From contig NW_020194684.1 of the NCBI RefSeq assembly GCF_002865645.1, forward strand, positions 4,069,952 to 4,133,951: a stretch of 64,000 nucleotides of DNA, given 5' to 3'. Positions 47,644 to 58,275 of the stretch are shown piece after piece. Position 1 is the stretch's first letter. The number at the start of each line of letters is the position of its first letter. A program made the translations under genes and the position numbers. The notes under the pieces were generated by a model. The model was not told where the DNA came from. It ran no database searches and saw only the letters and a program-made list of their open reading frames with translations. Source of the stretch: Hyaloscypha bicolor E (taxonomy: Eukaryota > Ascomycota > Leotiomycetes > Helotiales > Hyaloscyphaceae).

Positions 47644-49689
47644 ATAATTGAGAATAGATATAAAATATATAATTCTAAGCTCTTAGCTATTATTCTAGTA
47701 TTCTATATTTAGTAGTATTATCTAATATATATCTGGTATATTATTATTATTAAAATAGATTATAATAACTTGAAATATTTTATAACTAAAAGAAAACTAA
47801 ATAGTTAATAGATAAAATAGATAGAGAAGCTAGCTATTTTCGATTTTATCTTAAAATACTAGCCGGAATATAGTAATTTTATTAATAGGCTATTAAAAAG
47901 GCTAGACTTTATAATAAATATAAATAAAAATATTTTATTACCTATATTTTATAATAAACTATAGAATATAGAATAGAAAGCTTTATAAATAATAATAATA
48001 GGATATTATATTATTCCTATAATATTATAATTTAAGATCTAGAAAAAAGGAGATAAATATTCCTTAATTAGTAAGATATTAAGAAATTCCAAAAGAGAAG
48101 TTTATTTTAATAATAAAATAGTATTAGAAATATTATTACTTAAGCCTATTATTAATATAATTAGTTATAAATAGTATATATTATGAATTCTAGTTATATA
48201 AATAGCTAGATTCGAAATAATATATAAGAAAGGCAGAAAAATACTATTTAAACTATTATTATAGTACTAAAGGCTTAATTTATTAGTATAATACTAGTAA
48301 TATAAATAGTTCTTAAAAGAAATCTTTATTAGAGCTATTAAGATTTAAGAACTTAATATATCTAGATTATTAAAATATCGGGATACTATTTATATACTAA
48401 ATAAGCCGGTTTTTAAAAAAGAATTACTATAAACTAATTATAATAATCCTATAAATAGGTATTTTAATACTAGTAAGATATTAGAGATTTTTTAGAAAAA
48501 GTACTTTTAGTAAAATATATAAAAAAATATAAAAGATTATATTAGAACTTGCTTTATATATTAATAGACTAAAATAAAGAAATATTTATTATATAGTATA
48601 TTTAGTTTGTTTTCCCTTTTTTTTAAGCTATAGTAAGAAATTACTATAGATTTTATTATAGAACTATTCTCTTTTAGGTTTTATAATAAGGTATATAATT
48701 CTATACTTATTATTATTAATAAATATATAAAAATAGTATAATATATTTCAATTATTAAGGAAATCTCGGCTCTTGAATTAGTAAAGCTATTTATATATTA
48801 TATTATTAAAGACTTTAATATACCTATAAATATAACTTTTAATAAAGGATTTATTTTTATAAGTAAGTTTTAGTTAAGTTTATATTTTTATTTAAAGGTT
48901 TAATAATAATTAAGTATAGTATTTCACTTATAAACTAATAGATAAACGGAGAATCTAAACCAAACTCTAGAATAGTATTTAAAGTACTATACTAACTACT
49001 AGTAGAATAACTAAATAGTAAAGCTTACTTTTATAGAATTTATATATAATAATTCTATATATTTAATAATAAGAATTTCTTTATTCTATATATTATATAA
49101 ATTCTATTCTAGTATTAAACTATATATTAAAAATAATATTCTAGAAAGAGAGATACTAGTAATATAGAAAAGAATATAGAGAATTTAAATAAAATAGGAG
49201 ATATTAGAAAAGTAATAGTAAGAAATAATAAATATATAGAAAAAGTACTATAATAAGAAATATATTAATAAGGAATTTAATATATATAATAAAGTTATAT
49301 TTTATATAAAGAATATTTAATAGTTATAATCTAGTATAAAGCTAGTAAATAGATATCTTGGTTCCTTTAAAATTCTAGAAGTTATAGATATATATAAATA
49401 GATATATTACTTGAAATTACTATTATTATATTAGATTTATAATATTTTCTATATTTCTCTTTTAGAACTATAGTATTTATAAGCTAATATTATAGTAGAA
49501 CTAGAACTAGTCGAGATTAAAAATAAAGAAGAATTCGAGATAGAATCTATTATAGTTTATAGAAAAGATAAAAAAGAAAGAAAGTATTTTATTTATTAAA
49601 AGAACTATTTATTAGTAAATAATATATAAGAACTATTAAATAATCTAGAAAATATAACTCAAGAATTATAAGAATATTTAGAAAAGAAT

Positions 49690-51083
49690 AATATTATAAT
49701 ACTATTAGCTAAATAAAAATATAAAAAATAAATACTTTTATTAGAAAACTATTAAAAACTATATAAAAATTATTAAGAATTCTAAAAACTCTAATTTCTA
49801 TATCCTATAAATATTCTATTCTTATAACTACTTTCTATTATTCTTATTATTATTCTTATTAGGATTCTTTCGAGAAATAGGTAGTAAATTGGCCTATAAA
49901 GCTATTAGCTATTAGTAAGAAATAAGAAAGAAGTAAATTTATTTAATATTAAAAAATATTAATTATATTATTAAAAATACTTTATACTTATATTAAGCTA
50001 GTAAGAATTACTTAATCTATTTCTTGAATTATTAAAGGAATCTATTAGCTTTAAATAATAGCTTTAATATAAGAAGTATATACCGTTTAGTATAGAAGAA
50101 AAGTAGTAATAGCCTTCTCTTTTTCGGATAAAGAATAGAAAAAATACTTATATATATTAATAGCTTAAAAAAGGCAGTTTAATTATATTATATATATTTG
50201 AGGAACCTTAAATAGTATTAGAATAGGGAATAAATAAAGGAAATTATAACTTATAGGATTATATTTCTTATTCTTAGAATAGTAGTAATTATATACCGAG
50301 TAATTATTACTCTTAATATAAGTAAGGTCGGAAAACTTAGTAATATTCTTGGAATATTAAAGGTAGTAAGGGCAAATTAAAGATATAGGAGTATTAGCTA
50401 AACGGGTAGTAATAGGCTAATAAATACCAAGAGAAGTATTTATCTTAATAGATAAAGAAATAGAAGAGGGAATTAGAAGAGAACTTAAATAAAGCTTAAA
50501 TAAAGCTTAAAGGAGCTTAAAAGAGCTTGAAGAAGGCTTAAAGAAGGAAGGCAAGAAACGAGAAGAAGCTGGGTATAGTATTATAGTTAAGGAAAGGGAA
50601 GATTAGTTAATAGGAAAAGAGAGGCCTTTTTATAATACCCTTTCCCCAAATAGTAATTACGAATTCGGAACCGGCTCTATACTAGGAATATCCAGAAAAT
50701 TCTAAAAAAGGGATTTATAAACGAACTAGAAGATCGGATTAACTTTTCCAAGCTCTTGGGCCTATAGAGTAATAATTTATTCGCAAATAGAGGCTAAGTT
50801 GGGATTTACGAACTAATTAGAAGACCGGAAGAGCTTCTTGTCTAATAGTATATACTATACCCGTATTACCTTTGCGAGAGGGAATCGCCAGAGGCAATTT
50901 GCGGATTAGCTGGGCAGGGTTAGTAAACTATATCCTCAAGTCTATTACCTGGCATAATAATGGGGCAATTATAGAGAGTCTTTAGGAAGGACTAATGGCC
51001 GGAAAGGTTTCAGGGGATTATTTATAAAGCTATTTGCAGTTCTCTCAGGCCTCTTGGGGATAAGGGCCCAGAGGGGGGGTTAA
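49690..51083 (+). other. 3' extension of the outer gypsy element, no recognisable coding
   Basis: About 1.4 kb between the chromodomain-like end of pol and the 3' LTR. Its right half (from about 50600) is less AT-rich than the pol region. It may be a long 3' untranslated region, an extra ORF, or an unrecognised older insertion. Confidence 0.4.
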
Positions 51084-51410
51084 TGTAATGGGTATACGTA
51101 ACGGCATATAAACAGGTATCAGATGTTATAGATCTAGTTTCCTATTTTAGGTAAAGCTTGCAATCGGAATCGTACGGGCGATCGGAATCGTACGGATCGC
51201 ATGGGATCGTATTTCCTAGTTAAGTAAAGTGCTTCGCAGGCTTGGCTAAGTACTAGGGAATATATAGGGAGACGCTCCTAGCTTTGGAAAGGGGCATCAA
51301 TTAGTCTTTTGTTGGAATCAACTCTTGGAATCAGTTACACTTGCAAGCGTCACTCTGCAGCTTACTTACCTTGACTACTTGTGCATCACCCTGCTATTAC
51401 GTGCCTCACA
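51084..51410 (+). repeat. 3' LTR of the outer gypsy element
   Basis: 327 bases, TGTAATGGGT at the start and GTGCCTCACA at the end. It is followed by CGGCA (51411-51415), the same five bases that precede the 5' LTR at 31466-31470. Confidence 0.9.
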
Positions 51411-51415
51411 CGGCA

Positions 51416-51753
51416 CGACCCATTAGCTTGCCACAACCGTAATTTTTCACCACTGCAAATCGAATACCAATAGAGAATTAGCTGAAGAATAAAGTAATAT
51501 CAATTTTAATAAAAAAAATTAGGTAGGCGGAGTTTAAATTTCATACTCTGTGTTTTCTTCTCGGCACGGTTGGTTTCTCGTTACGTATGGATGGACGTTA
51601 TTTATTTACAACTGTTGTTTCCTCGGACTTCGAAAAGTAGCCTCGGCTCTGGCTACCACCGTGACAACTTTGGAGCGTTGGAATCACGTCGCACTGAGAT
51701 TGTTCGATTCATGGGTTTTAATTAAAAGTTAAGTAAAAGCCCCCATCTGCCAG
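51416..51753. other. Right flank of the transposon island
   Basis: No supported gene. A 60-codon plus-strand frame at 51550-51732 has no recognisable content. This DNA was contiguous with the left flank (ending at 31470) before the outer insertion. Confidence 0.4.
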
Positions 51754-51921
51754 TATAATAGTGGTCACCAAAAGGGCAGCAAGTCAGGGAGCAATCCAAA
51801 GTAGTATTGTGACTGAAACTTGAAGAAGCAAGTGAGTCGTGGGAGGTGCGAAGCCTTATGGGCTTGCGCACGGACCACGCGCACGCACGTGCTCGCTAGG
51901 ATGCTTGGGCACTCTATGACA
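51754..51921 (-). mobile_element. 168-bp GC-rich element, copy 2, inverted
   Basis: The reverse complement matches the copy at 33645-33812 base for base as far as I can see. It is flanked by GCCAG (51749-51753 and 51922-51926), a target duplication different from the first copy, so both are independent insertions of the same unit. Confidence 0.8.
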
Positions 51922-52033
51922 GCCAGGTTCCAGGTATCATCCATGCTCGGCCGTTAATTCCTTCCCACATAACATGCCTATCAAGAAAGTACTCATACGG
52001 CAAAGCCGACAAACGCGACAAAAGAAACGCTTC

Positions 52034-54305
52034 CTAATAGATCGGTCGCCCTTCCTGCCACTTCATTTGTACCACTTCTGGTCCATCATCCATTCCCGAG
52101 ACGGGCGAGCTCATATCACCATCACCGTAGAAGGAAACTCTTCCACTCTTTCGTCGCTTCGCACCCTCACCACTGCCAAAGCTACCTATTGCGCCAATCC
52201 ACTCCCAAGCTCTAGAGATCTCGCCATTTCTCGCCTCACGTTGAGATGCTCGCACGTTTGCGTTCATCTCGACTACTTTCTTGACTCGGTTCCACAGCGC
52301 CTCACGTTTCTTGATGCTGTGTTCATCACGCAGGACATCGTCTCTCATCTGCCCGATACTGATCCAAGATTCGTAGCCTTCTTTATCTTGAGCATGGAGG
52401 GCTGCTTGTTCAGCTAATCTGTCCAGAGTGAGAGACACGAGGTGAGGGATAGCGGCATTAGCAGCCGAGCGAGAGGAGATGATGTGGCGGACGTAGAGGA
52501 TGAGAGAGGAGAGGGCGGCTAGAGAAGCAATTTGGAGGCGATGTCGTGCCAGAGTGAGTCGGAAGGATCGTCGGATGGCGCAGGAGAGGGGGAGTCTTGC
52601 GAGTGAGGTACTGATGAGGAGCTTGCGGTGTCTGTGGAGGGGACAAGGAACCTGGTTAGTGGGTTCTGTGTCAGATTGTATGTAGTTGTAGCGGGGAGTA
52701 GGAGGATGAAAGTACAGCGCGATAAGAAGGCAAAACATCCGCCAAGAGCAAGGGGTAAAATGAGTATGAGAAAATAACTTACCCATCAGCAACACTGACA
52801 ACCTCATCTCTCCCCTGGATTTCTCCAATAGCACCACCCCAAAGTTCCTCAAACTCCGCTTCACTCATCCCCTTTCTTCTCTTCTTACTGACTTCCTTCT
52901 TCAACTCCTCTGCATCAATCTCGACAGTCGGCTCCGGAGATCCAGCCGAATCCGTCAGTTCACCACACTCAAACTTCGCTCTTCGCTCTCTCAATTCTTC
53001 CACAGCACGGTCAGCGACTGCCTTGACTCTGCGCACCTTCTCTCCATCTGGTTCACAGGTAGGCGGAAGAGGAACCAATCCACCCAAAGAGAAAGGATGC
53101 GCCTTGAGGACGAAATCGGTTTCGCATTGAGTCTCGAAATTCTCTAAGCAATAAGCATGCTGAGGGCAGAGTTCACATTCTGGTTCTGCGACAACCTTGA
53201 TCCAGTCAGGTACCACGATTGGCGTCCCTGCGATTTCCGTGGGAATGATTGCCTTGGCATCTCTACCAACGCCACAGTATCCCACAGCAATCTTTTCTTG
53301 CCTATACCAAGTAGCATAACCACCAAGCAGAGTAATAATAGCCATCCAAATAGGCCCCTTCTTGCTGATGCCACGAGATTGTCGTCTCTTGGGTCTGAGT
53401 GGACCAACGGCATTGATTCCATTGGCTGCTCTCTCTCGCACCAACTCCATTTGCTCTTCGGGTGTGAACTCCTCGTTGGCTTCAACACCGTTCTCGTCCA
53501 CGTCTTTCATGCCATTCAGTGTGCTGACTGGAATCTCGAATGTCGCTGAGGTAGGCGGATGAATACCATCTTCTGCTTTCGGCCGAGGGGTAGTTTTTCT
53601 CGCCGTGCTGCTCTGACGCCGCGCGGGATCTCTGCTGGCACTGGAGCCTAAGCTCTTTCGCTTTTTCTCCCCACTGCTGTATTCCGGCGGAGGAGAGCTG
53701 CCACTCTGAAACGGATTGTCGTACGTAAAGGCAGATTCTCTCCTTGACACACGCGTTCCATCATCCATCTGCTCTAATTTCATCTGCGGAGGAGGTGCAG
53801 GTGCAGCTGCAACAGGAGTGGGAGCCTCACTCCTCCGGGATTTCCGGCCAGACTTCTTAACACCATCAAGATCCGTCCCAGACTCGGTTTCGGAAGCTCT
53901 AGCATGCTTGCTGCTCGGTCTCGGCGTTCTCTTCATCGGACTCCTCATAGATGGCCCATCTGACTCGCTCTCCTCAGCCTTGACTCTGCCCGAAGGTTTT
54001 CTCCCAGACCTAGCCCGTGGTGTCGGAGGCGGTGGCATCAACTCCTCTTCGACCCCAATAGCGCTATCCTGAGAATCCGCATCCGTGATGCCTCTGCTTG
54101 TTCTTCTGGCGCGAGCTCGAGCTGCGAGAATCTTGCGTGACTGGGGTAAGACATTGTCGGTGAAAATCTGGATGAGTTGGGGCTTCTTGGCGCCGGAGGG
54201 GTAGTCGACGGCGTGGGAGACGAGGATGAATCGAAGGCGAGGGACGGTTAGACTGTTGGGGTCGAAACCCGCCTGCAGGTAGTCAAGACTCTCGGTATCG
54301 GACAT
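52034..54305 (-). CDS. SRC1: Inner nuclear membrane protein, Src1/Heh1-MAN1 family
   Basis: Two exons (54305-52783 and 52631-52034) give 706 residues; the 151-base intron has GTAAGT and CCACAG ends and joins in phase. The N-terminus (YLQAGFDPNSLTVPRLRFIL, VDYPSGAKKPQLIQIF) is a HeH/LEM-like DNA- and chromatin-binding fold. A basic Ser/Pro-rich linker follows, then a transmembrane segment near 330 (GPIWMAIITLLGGYATWY), a Cys-containing lumenal domain (PECELCPQHAYCLENFETQC) and a second membrane segment in exon 2 (LQIASLAALSSLILYVRHII). The C-terminus is the MAN1/Src1 winged-helix region (GYESWISIGQMRDDVLRDEH). The family protects heterochromatin and rDNA at the nuclear rim. Frames on the plus strand here are shadows. 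Confidence 0.9.
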
Positions 54306-54819
54306 GTTGATAGCTTTGCTCGGCGATGAGAATCGCAGGAAGGTCGAAATCGTTCAATGAAGAAGATTGCTAAAGGGGATACTGCTCAGCACATGTGGGT
54401 CGATGCCCTCTCGATGCTGCGCAAGAGGCAATGTCAGCCCAAAGTTGCGGCGGGCGCAATGACGTAAAAGCTGCTGATCGTAAACAGTCGCCCTTTGTTA
54501 TCAAGAATGCCAAAATTGCGGCACAGAGCTCGCGCGAAGCAAAGGCCAAAGTTATGGCAACTTTGAGGTCAGCGAAGGAGCGTATTTGAAGATGTAAAAA
54601 GCAAAGTTGGGTGGTTGCAGTTGATGGGGAAATAAGGCCTGAGATAGCTTCGTTGTTTGGGCAACTAGGAGTGGAGAGCGGCTAGCGGCGATTTTCAGCA
54701 GGCATCACCACTGTGGCGGTGCTGCGCCACATTGAGGGGAGCAACCAAGGAAGTTGTTTGGCAAAGGGAACTTTCCCCTGGGTGGCAAAATGGGAAGAGA
54801 AAGGTGAAAAGGTTGTTGT
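54306..54819. other. Intergenic, no gene seen
   Basis: Promoter side of the Src1 gene. A 64-codon plus-strand frame has no recognisable content. Confidence 0.4.
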
Positions 54820-54821
54820 TA

Positions 54822-55008
54822 CTATCCCCCCCCTTGAATACTTACAGTGGGTCCTGGGATAACACCACTCCTGCACTGACCAACTCAAGGGTGTATGGCC
54901 AATAGCGATTCTGGAGAGCACCTGATATTTCCTAGTTGGGGGTTATAAACGAGGTTTCAGGGTGGCGTTACTAAAGGACCCACTGTAAGTATTCAAGGGG
55001 GGGGATAG
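54822..55008. mobile_element. 187-bp MITE with perfect 33-bp terminal inverted repeats
   Basis: The first 33 bases (54822-54854, starting CTATCCCCCCCCTTG) are the exact reverse complement of the last 33 (54976-55008). Similarity continues imperfectly for about 20 bases inward. TA dinucleotides flank both ends (54820-54821 and 55009-55010), as expected for Tc1/mariner-type target duplication. There is no transposase, so it is a non-autonomous element. Strand cannot be defined. Confidence 0.85.
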
Positions 55009-55010
55009 TA

Positions 55011-55947
55011 GTTGGGTAGATTATGAGCCCTAATGAAAATTCTAGACCTTGAGGGTCGGCAAGGTGGCGACTCGACTCCGTCAAGAAGTGAGATGTCGAC
55101 CAAAAAAGTGTCAACTACCATGAAACGCCACCAAAGATCAAAAGACCGATTGCAAGAGAGTCAAAAGAGGCAAAAGAAATCCCCGGGAACCAAGAAACTT
55201 GGCTTGCGCTCAGTTTACTTGTGGCAGAACATCCCTCTGACCGATTAAAGCCGTCCGATATCAAGTTCTTAAGACTTATTGAGATGTTAGACATACTCAA
55301 TTGCTTAATTCCTGCGCTAGCGAACTAACATACGACTACGAACCTTTGGGTTCTGATCAAAATTTGGCTAATTTAGTTATATACGGCTCCACCACAAATC
55401 AAAGGTGGGTCACGCAACACGAAGTAAATAAACCCCCCTTTTAGCGAAGCAGGATCAAAAGCGACATGTCTATTGCCATTCTCCACGACACATTCTCGCG
55501 GAAGACTCATAATACTTTCTTTCCAGCACTTGGAACTGGCTGTTGGGATTTCAAGTTAGGTATTTCAAGGCTCCTGTTTAAATGGCCAATTTCCTGGCAG
55601 AATGCCATGATCACGTGTTATGACAGTATCTCACCGTAGGCATATCGAGAGTCTTTGTGTGAGTTCTATCCGATAAATCGCTCATCACGCCCATTTGATC
55701 TCTGGGGGTGTAACCACCTCCCTTATACAGAAATCTTACATGTCTTGGTATCGCGCCCTTCAATGACAAGATAAAAGGTATGAGTCATCGTTTACGAAGT
55801 TGATCTGAACGAGATGTAACCTTGCAATGGAGAAGACATTCCCAAGTACAAGTACCAAGTATATCCTATTACCTGGCCTCTCTTAGCTTCTCCAGTCCCC
55901 TTCCTCATATTCTCCACTCCTCTTCCTCACATCCTCAACATTTCAAT
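55011..55947. other. Intergenic, no gene seen
   Basis: Moderately AT-rich. Short frames only. The last part should be the promoter and leader of the acetyltransferase gene. Confidence 0.4.
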
Positions 55948-56851
55948 ATGTCCTCCGATATTCCCTCCCCACCTACCAATTCTTTGAAGTCCCCACCCCA
56001 AATCCGGCTCATCCCCTGGGATCCCACCTCTCCTGCCCACATCGAGCGACTAGTGCAGCAGCGTCACGCATGCGGATGGGACTGGGAATACATCGAAACA
56101 TGGAAAGAAAAACAATCAAGCGGACTCTTTAACCTCCAATGGCTCGTTTGTCCCCTTCCTCCTTTCCCTGCCCCCTCTCATTCCTTTATCTCTCCCTTAG
56201 GTTCTTGACGCTTCCGACCCCTTGAACGACGCCAAGCTCCTCTCCCACACTTCCAAGTATCCCGAAGAAGCCACCCCCATCGTTGATTCCGCACTTTCCT
56301 ATGGGGGAAAACCACGTTCAATTCCAGAGCCACAAAAGTCATTCACGCCCATAGGCCACATCTGTCTGGGCTCCGTGTCCCTCACCTCCGTCAACCCGGA
56401 CTACCTCTCCCCCGACTTCGCCGAAACGGGCTGGTTCTGGATCTCGAATTTCTACGTCAGTCGTGCTCTGCAGGGTTCCGGACTGGGGAGGGCGGCCATG
56501 GATGCCGTGGAAGGGATGGCGATTAGTGAGCCGTTGAATGCGAGGGTGTTGGCGCTGAATGCTATTTGTAAGGTTGATGGGGAAAGGGAGGAGAAGTATG
56601 GGGCGTTGGGGTTGGTGATTCCGCCGGTAAGTGTTTTGAGAGAGACACGGGTGAGGGGTGAGGGGTGAGGGTGAGGGAGAGGGAGGGAATGAGAGAGGGA
56701 TGTGCTGACGGAAGAATAGTTTTCTAACCAGGAGTGGTATGAGAGGAGGGGATATAAGGTTTATAAGGATGTGGAGAAGGCCTTCTCGAAGGTAGATAGC
56801 GTGGGAAGGGTATGGTATTGGAATGCTGTTTGTTTAAAGAAGGAGATTTGA
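55948..56851 (+). CDS. GNAT-family N-acetyltransferase
   Basis: Three exons (55948-56145, 56201-56626, 56732-56851) give 247 residues; both introns are phase 0. Visible features are an N-terminal RLIPWDPTSPAHIERLVQQR, the central strand HICLGSVSLTSV, and the acetyl-CoA binding segment WFWISNFYVSRALQGSGLGR (Q/R-x-x-G-x-G/A pattern in QGSGLGRAAMD). The end, WYERRGYKVYKDVEKAF, is the usual GNAT closing motif. Substrate unknown. The last join was chosen at CTAACCAG because it restores the WYERRGY motif; an alternative AG lies 12 bases upstream. Confidence 0.85.
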
Positions 56852-57228
56852 TATTGAGGTGGGTTACGGATCTTCGAACGTGGAACCACAAGAAATGTTT
56901 TGTTGTTAGGGTAAGTTCCTGATTACAATTTCACGATGTTCACATGTTTAGCGGCAACAAAACCAGGCGAGAATAGGTTCTAGGTTCACTGAGGTACGCC
57001 AAGTTCTTCATTTTCACAGAGTTACAGTAGTCATGCAATCACGTTCAAATTGGGGCAAGAAGAGTTTTTTAATTGCCAGATGGCATTTTTTTTGGGGGAT
57101 TTTTCAGTGACCTCTCAGGTCATTATGTTACCAAATGTGTTGTGATACAGACAAGGAGAAAAGAAAGCCGAATCCAATCCAATCCAAAACTCCAGCTCAG
57201 GCTAGCTGGCCTTGGCTACGGTTCCACC
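56852..57228. other. Intergenic between convergent genes
   Basis: Contains the 3' ends of the acetyltransferase and Hsp20 transcripts. No gene seen. Confidence 0.4.
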
Positions 57229-58275
57229 CTATTCAATGTCAACTCTCTTGACCTCAGTCCAGTCCTTCTCAATCTTCGGTACTGTAACGACCAACACGCC
57301 ATCCTCAAGTTTTGCTGTGATCGCATCTCCATCGACCTCTTCCTTCTCTTCATCTCCAGGTGGTAGCTTGACAGTGCGTTCGAACATCCCCACCTTCCTC
57401 TCGCTGGTGGTCAAAGTCTTCAAGAACTCCTCGTCACCGCGTCTGTAAACGACACCTGCGACGTTCAAGACACCCTTGTCTGAATCAAAGTTGACTCCAA
57501 CGTCTTCCTTCTTTGCACCTGGCAAAGCAAAATGGAGAATGTATGATCTCTCAGTAGAGAAGATGTCGACGGGAGGGGTAAAGGTTTCGCTGTCGGCCTC
57601 CTCGGGGACAAGTGTCTCACCTGATCTTTGTGCGCCGGCACCAGCTTGCTCAGCCATGTTGCGGAGTGCTTGGGCCCAGGGGTGCTGGCCGATGGGGTGG
57701 TTTTGGAGAGCCTCAAAGATGGGTCTCAGATCGAATGCTCCCATTCCACCTGATGCAGCACCGAATTGTGGAGGCCCTCTGCGTCCGTGAGGCCCGTGTC
57801 CATGACGGCCGTGATGTCCCCATCCGCCTCTTGCTCCAAACCCATGTGGACCACCTCTTCCATGGCCATGATGACCTCTGCGGCCACGACGCCCCTCAGG
57901 GCGTTCCTCGTTGCTCTCTTCTCCTTCTTTAGCTTCACCCTCGCCCTCGCCCTCGGTGTGTTCCCCCTCAACACCTGAGTCGCGGGCCTCTTCTTCTCCA
58001 TCACGGTCGCGACGGCAGTGCCGTCCCCTGCATCCGCCGCCCATTCCGCCCATTCCACCTCTGCCTCCCCATCCACCCCTTCCACCAAAGGGAAAGCCGG
58101 GGCCATGCATGGGAGGACCCCCAGCTCCAAAGGGACCAGCGCCATGTGGTGGAGGGGAGCCGAAGAAAGGGTGGGCTCCAGGTCCAGGAGCCGTGTGGTC
58201 AACACCTGCTCCGTTCTGCTCGAAGCCTCGTAGGAAATCCCAGAAAGGGACTTGTTGATAGTTGTTGTATGCCAT
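57229..58275 (-). CDS. Hsp20/alpha-crystallin small heat-shock protein with Gly/His-rich N-terminus
   Basis: A single exon of 348 residues. The C-terminal part holds the alpha-crystallin domain: PPVDIFSTERSYILHFALPG, DKGVLNVAGVVYRR, a charged loop, FERTVKLPPG and KLEDGVLVVTVPKIEK (the G-V-L hairpin). The ATP-independent chaperone fold is that of fungal Hsp30-type proteins. Residues about 25-190 are a low-complexity region of Gly, His, Pro and Arg (repeats such as GGWGGRGGMGGMGGG and HGHGPHGRRGPP) with an acidic Glu-rich insert. This N-terminal region is much longer than in a usual small Hsp. The leader DNA carries a CA/TG microsatellite (58276-58325). Confidence 0.92.
   Translation of the reverse strand: MAYNNYQQVPFWDFLRGFEQNGAGVDHTAPGPGAHPFFGSPPPHGAGPFGAGGPPMHGPGFPFGGRGGWGGRGGMGGMGGGCRGRHCRRDRDGEEEARDSGVEGEHTEGEGEGEAKEGEESNEERPEGRRGRRGHHGHGRGGPHGFGARGGWGHHGRHGHGPHGRRGPPQFGAASGGMGAFDLRPIFEALQNHPIGQHPWAQALRNMAEQAGAGAQRSGETLVPEEADSETFTPPVDIFSTERSYILHFALPGAKKEDVGVNFDSDKGVLNVAGVVYRRGDEEFLKTLTTSERKVGMFERTVKLPPGDEEKEEVDGDAITAKLEDGVLVVTVPKIEKDWTEVKRVDIE

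Larger units (their letters stand above)
31471..51410 (+). mobile_element. Outer Ty3/gypsy LTR retrotransposon carrying nested insertions
   Basis: LTRs of 327 bases (31471-31797, 51084-51410) begin TG; the 3' copy ends CA and the 5' copy TA. The duplication CGGCA flanks the whole. A purine run precedes the 3' LTR (about 51070-51079). Without nested insertions the element is about 7.0 kb. Recognisable, stop-ridden plus-strand pieces are a gag zinc knuckle (about 32808-32850), reverse transcriptase (33990-34472, continued at 40611-41018), RNase H (continued at 47649-47960), integrase zinc region (48420-48560) and core (48640-49000), and a chromodomain-like end (49540-49680). Order RT-RNaseH-integrase makes it gypsy. 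Sequence is extremely TA-rich and depleted in CA/TG, as after RIP. No intact frame remains. Confidence 0.9.

Noticed and set aside
31471..51410. Centromere-like AT-rich block
   Set aside because: Its base composition is fully explained by nested, RIP-damaged retrotransposons with clear ends and target duplications; flanking genes are ordinary.
51974..52417. 147-codon plus-strand frame
   Set aside because: Lies opposite the well-supported second exon of the Src1/MAN1 gene and has no protein-like features.
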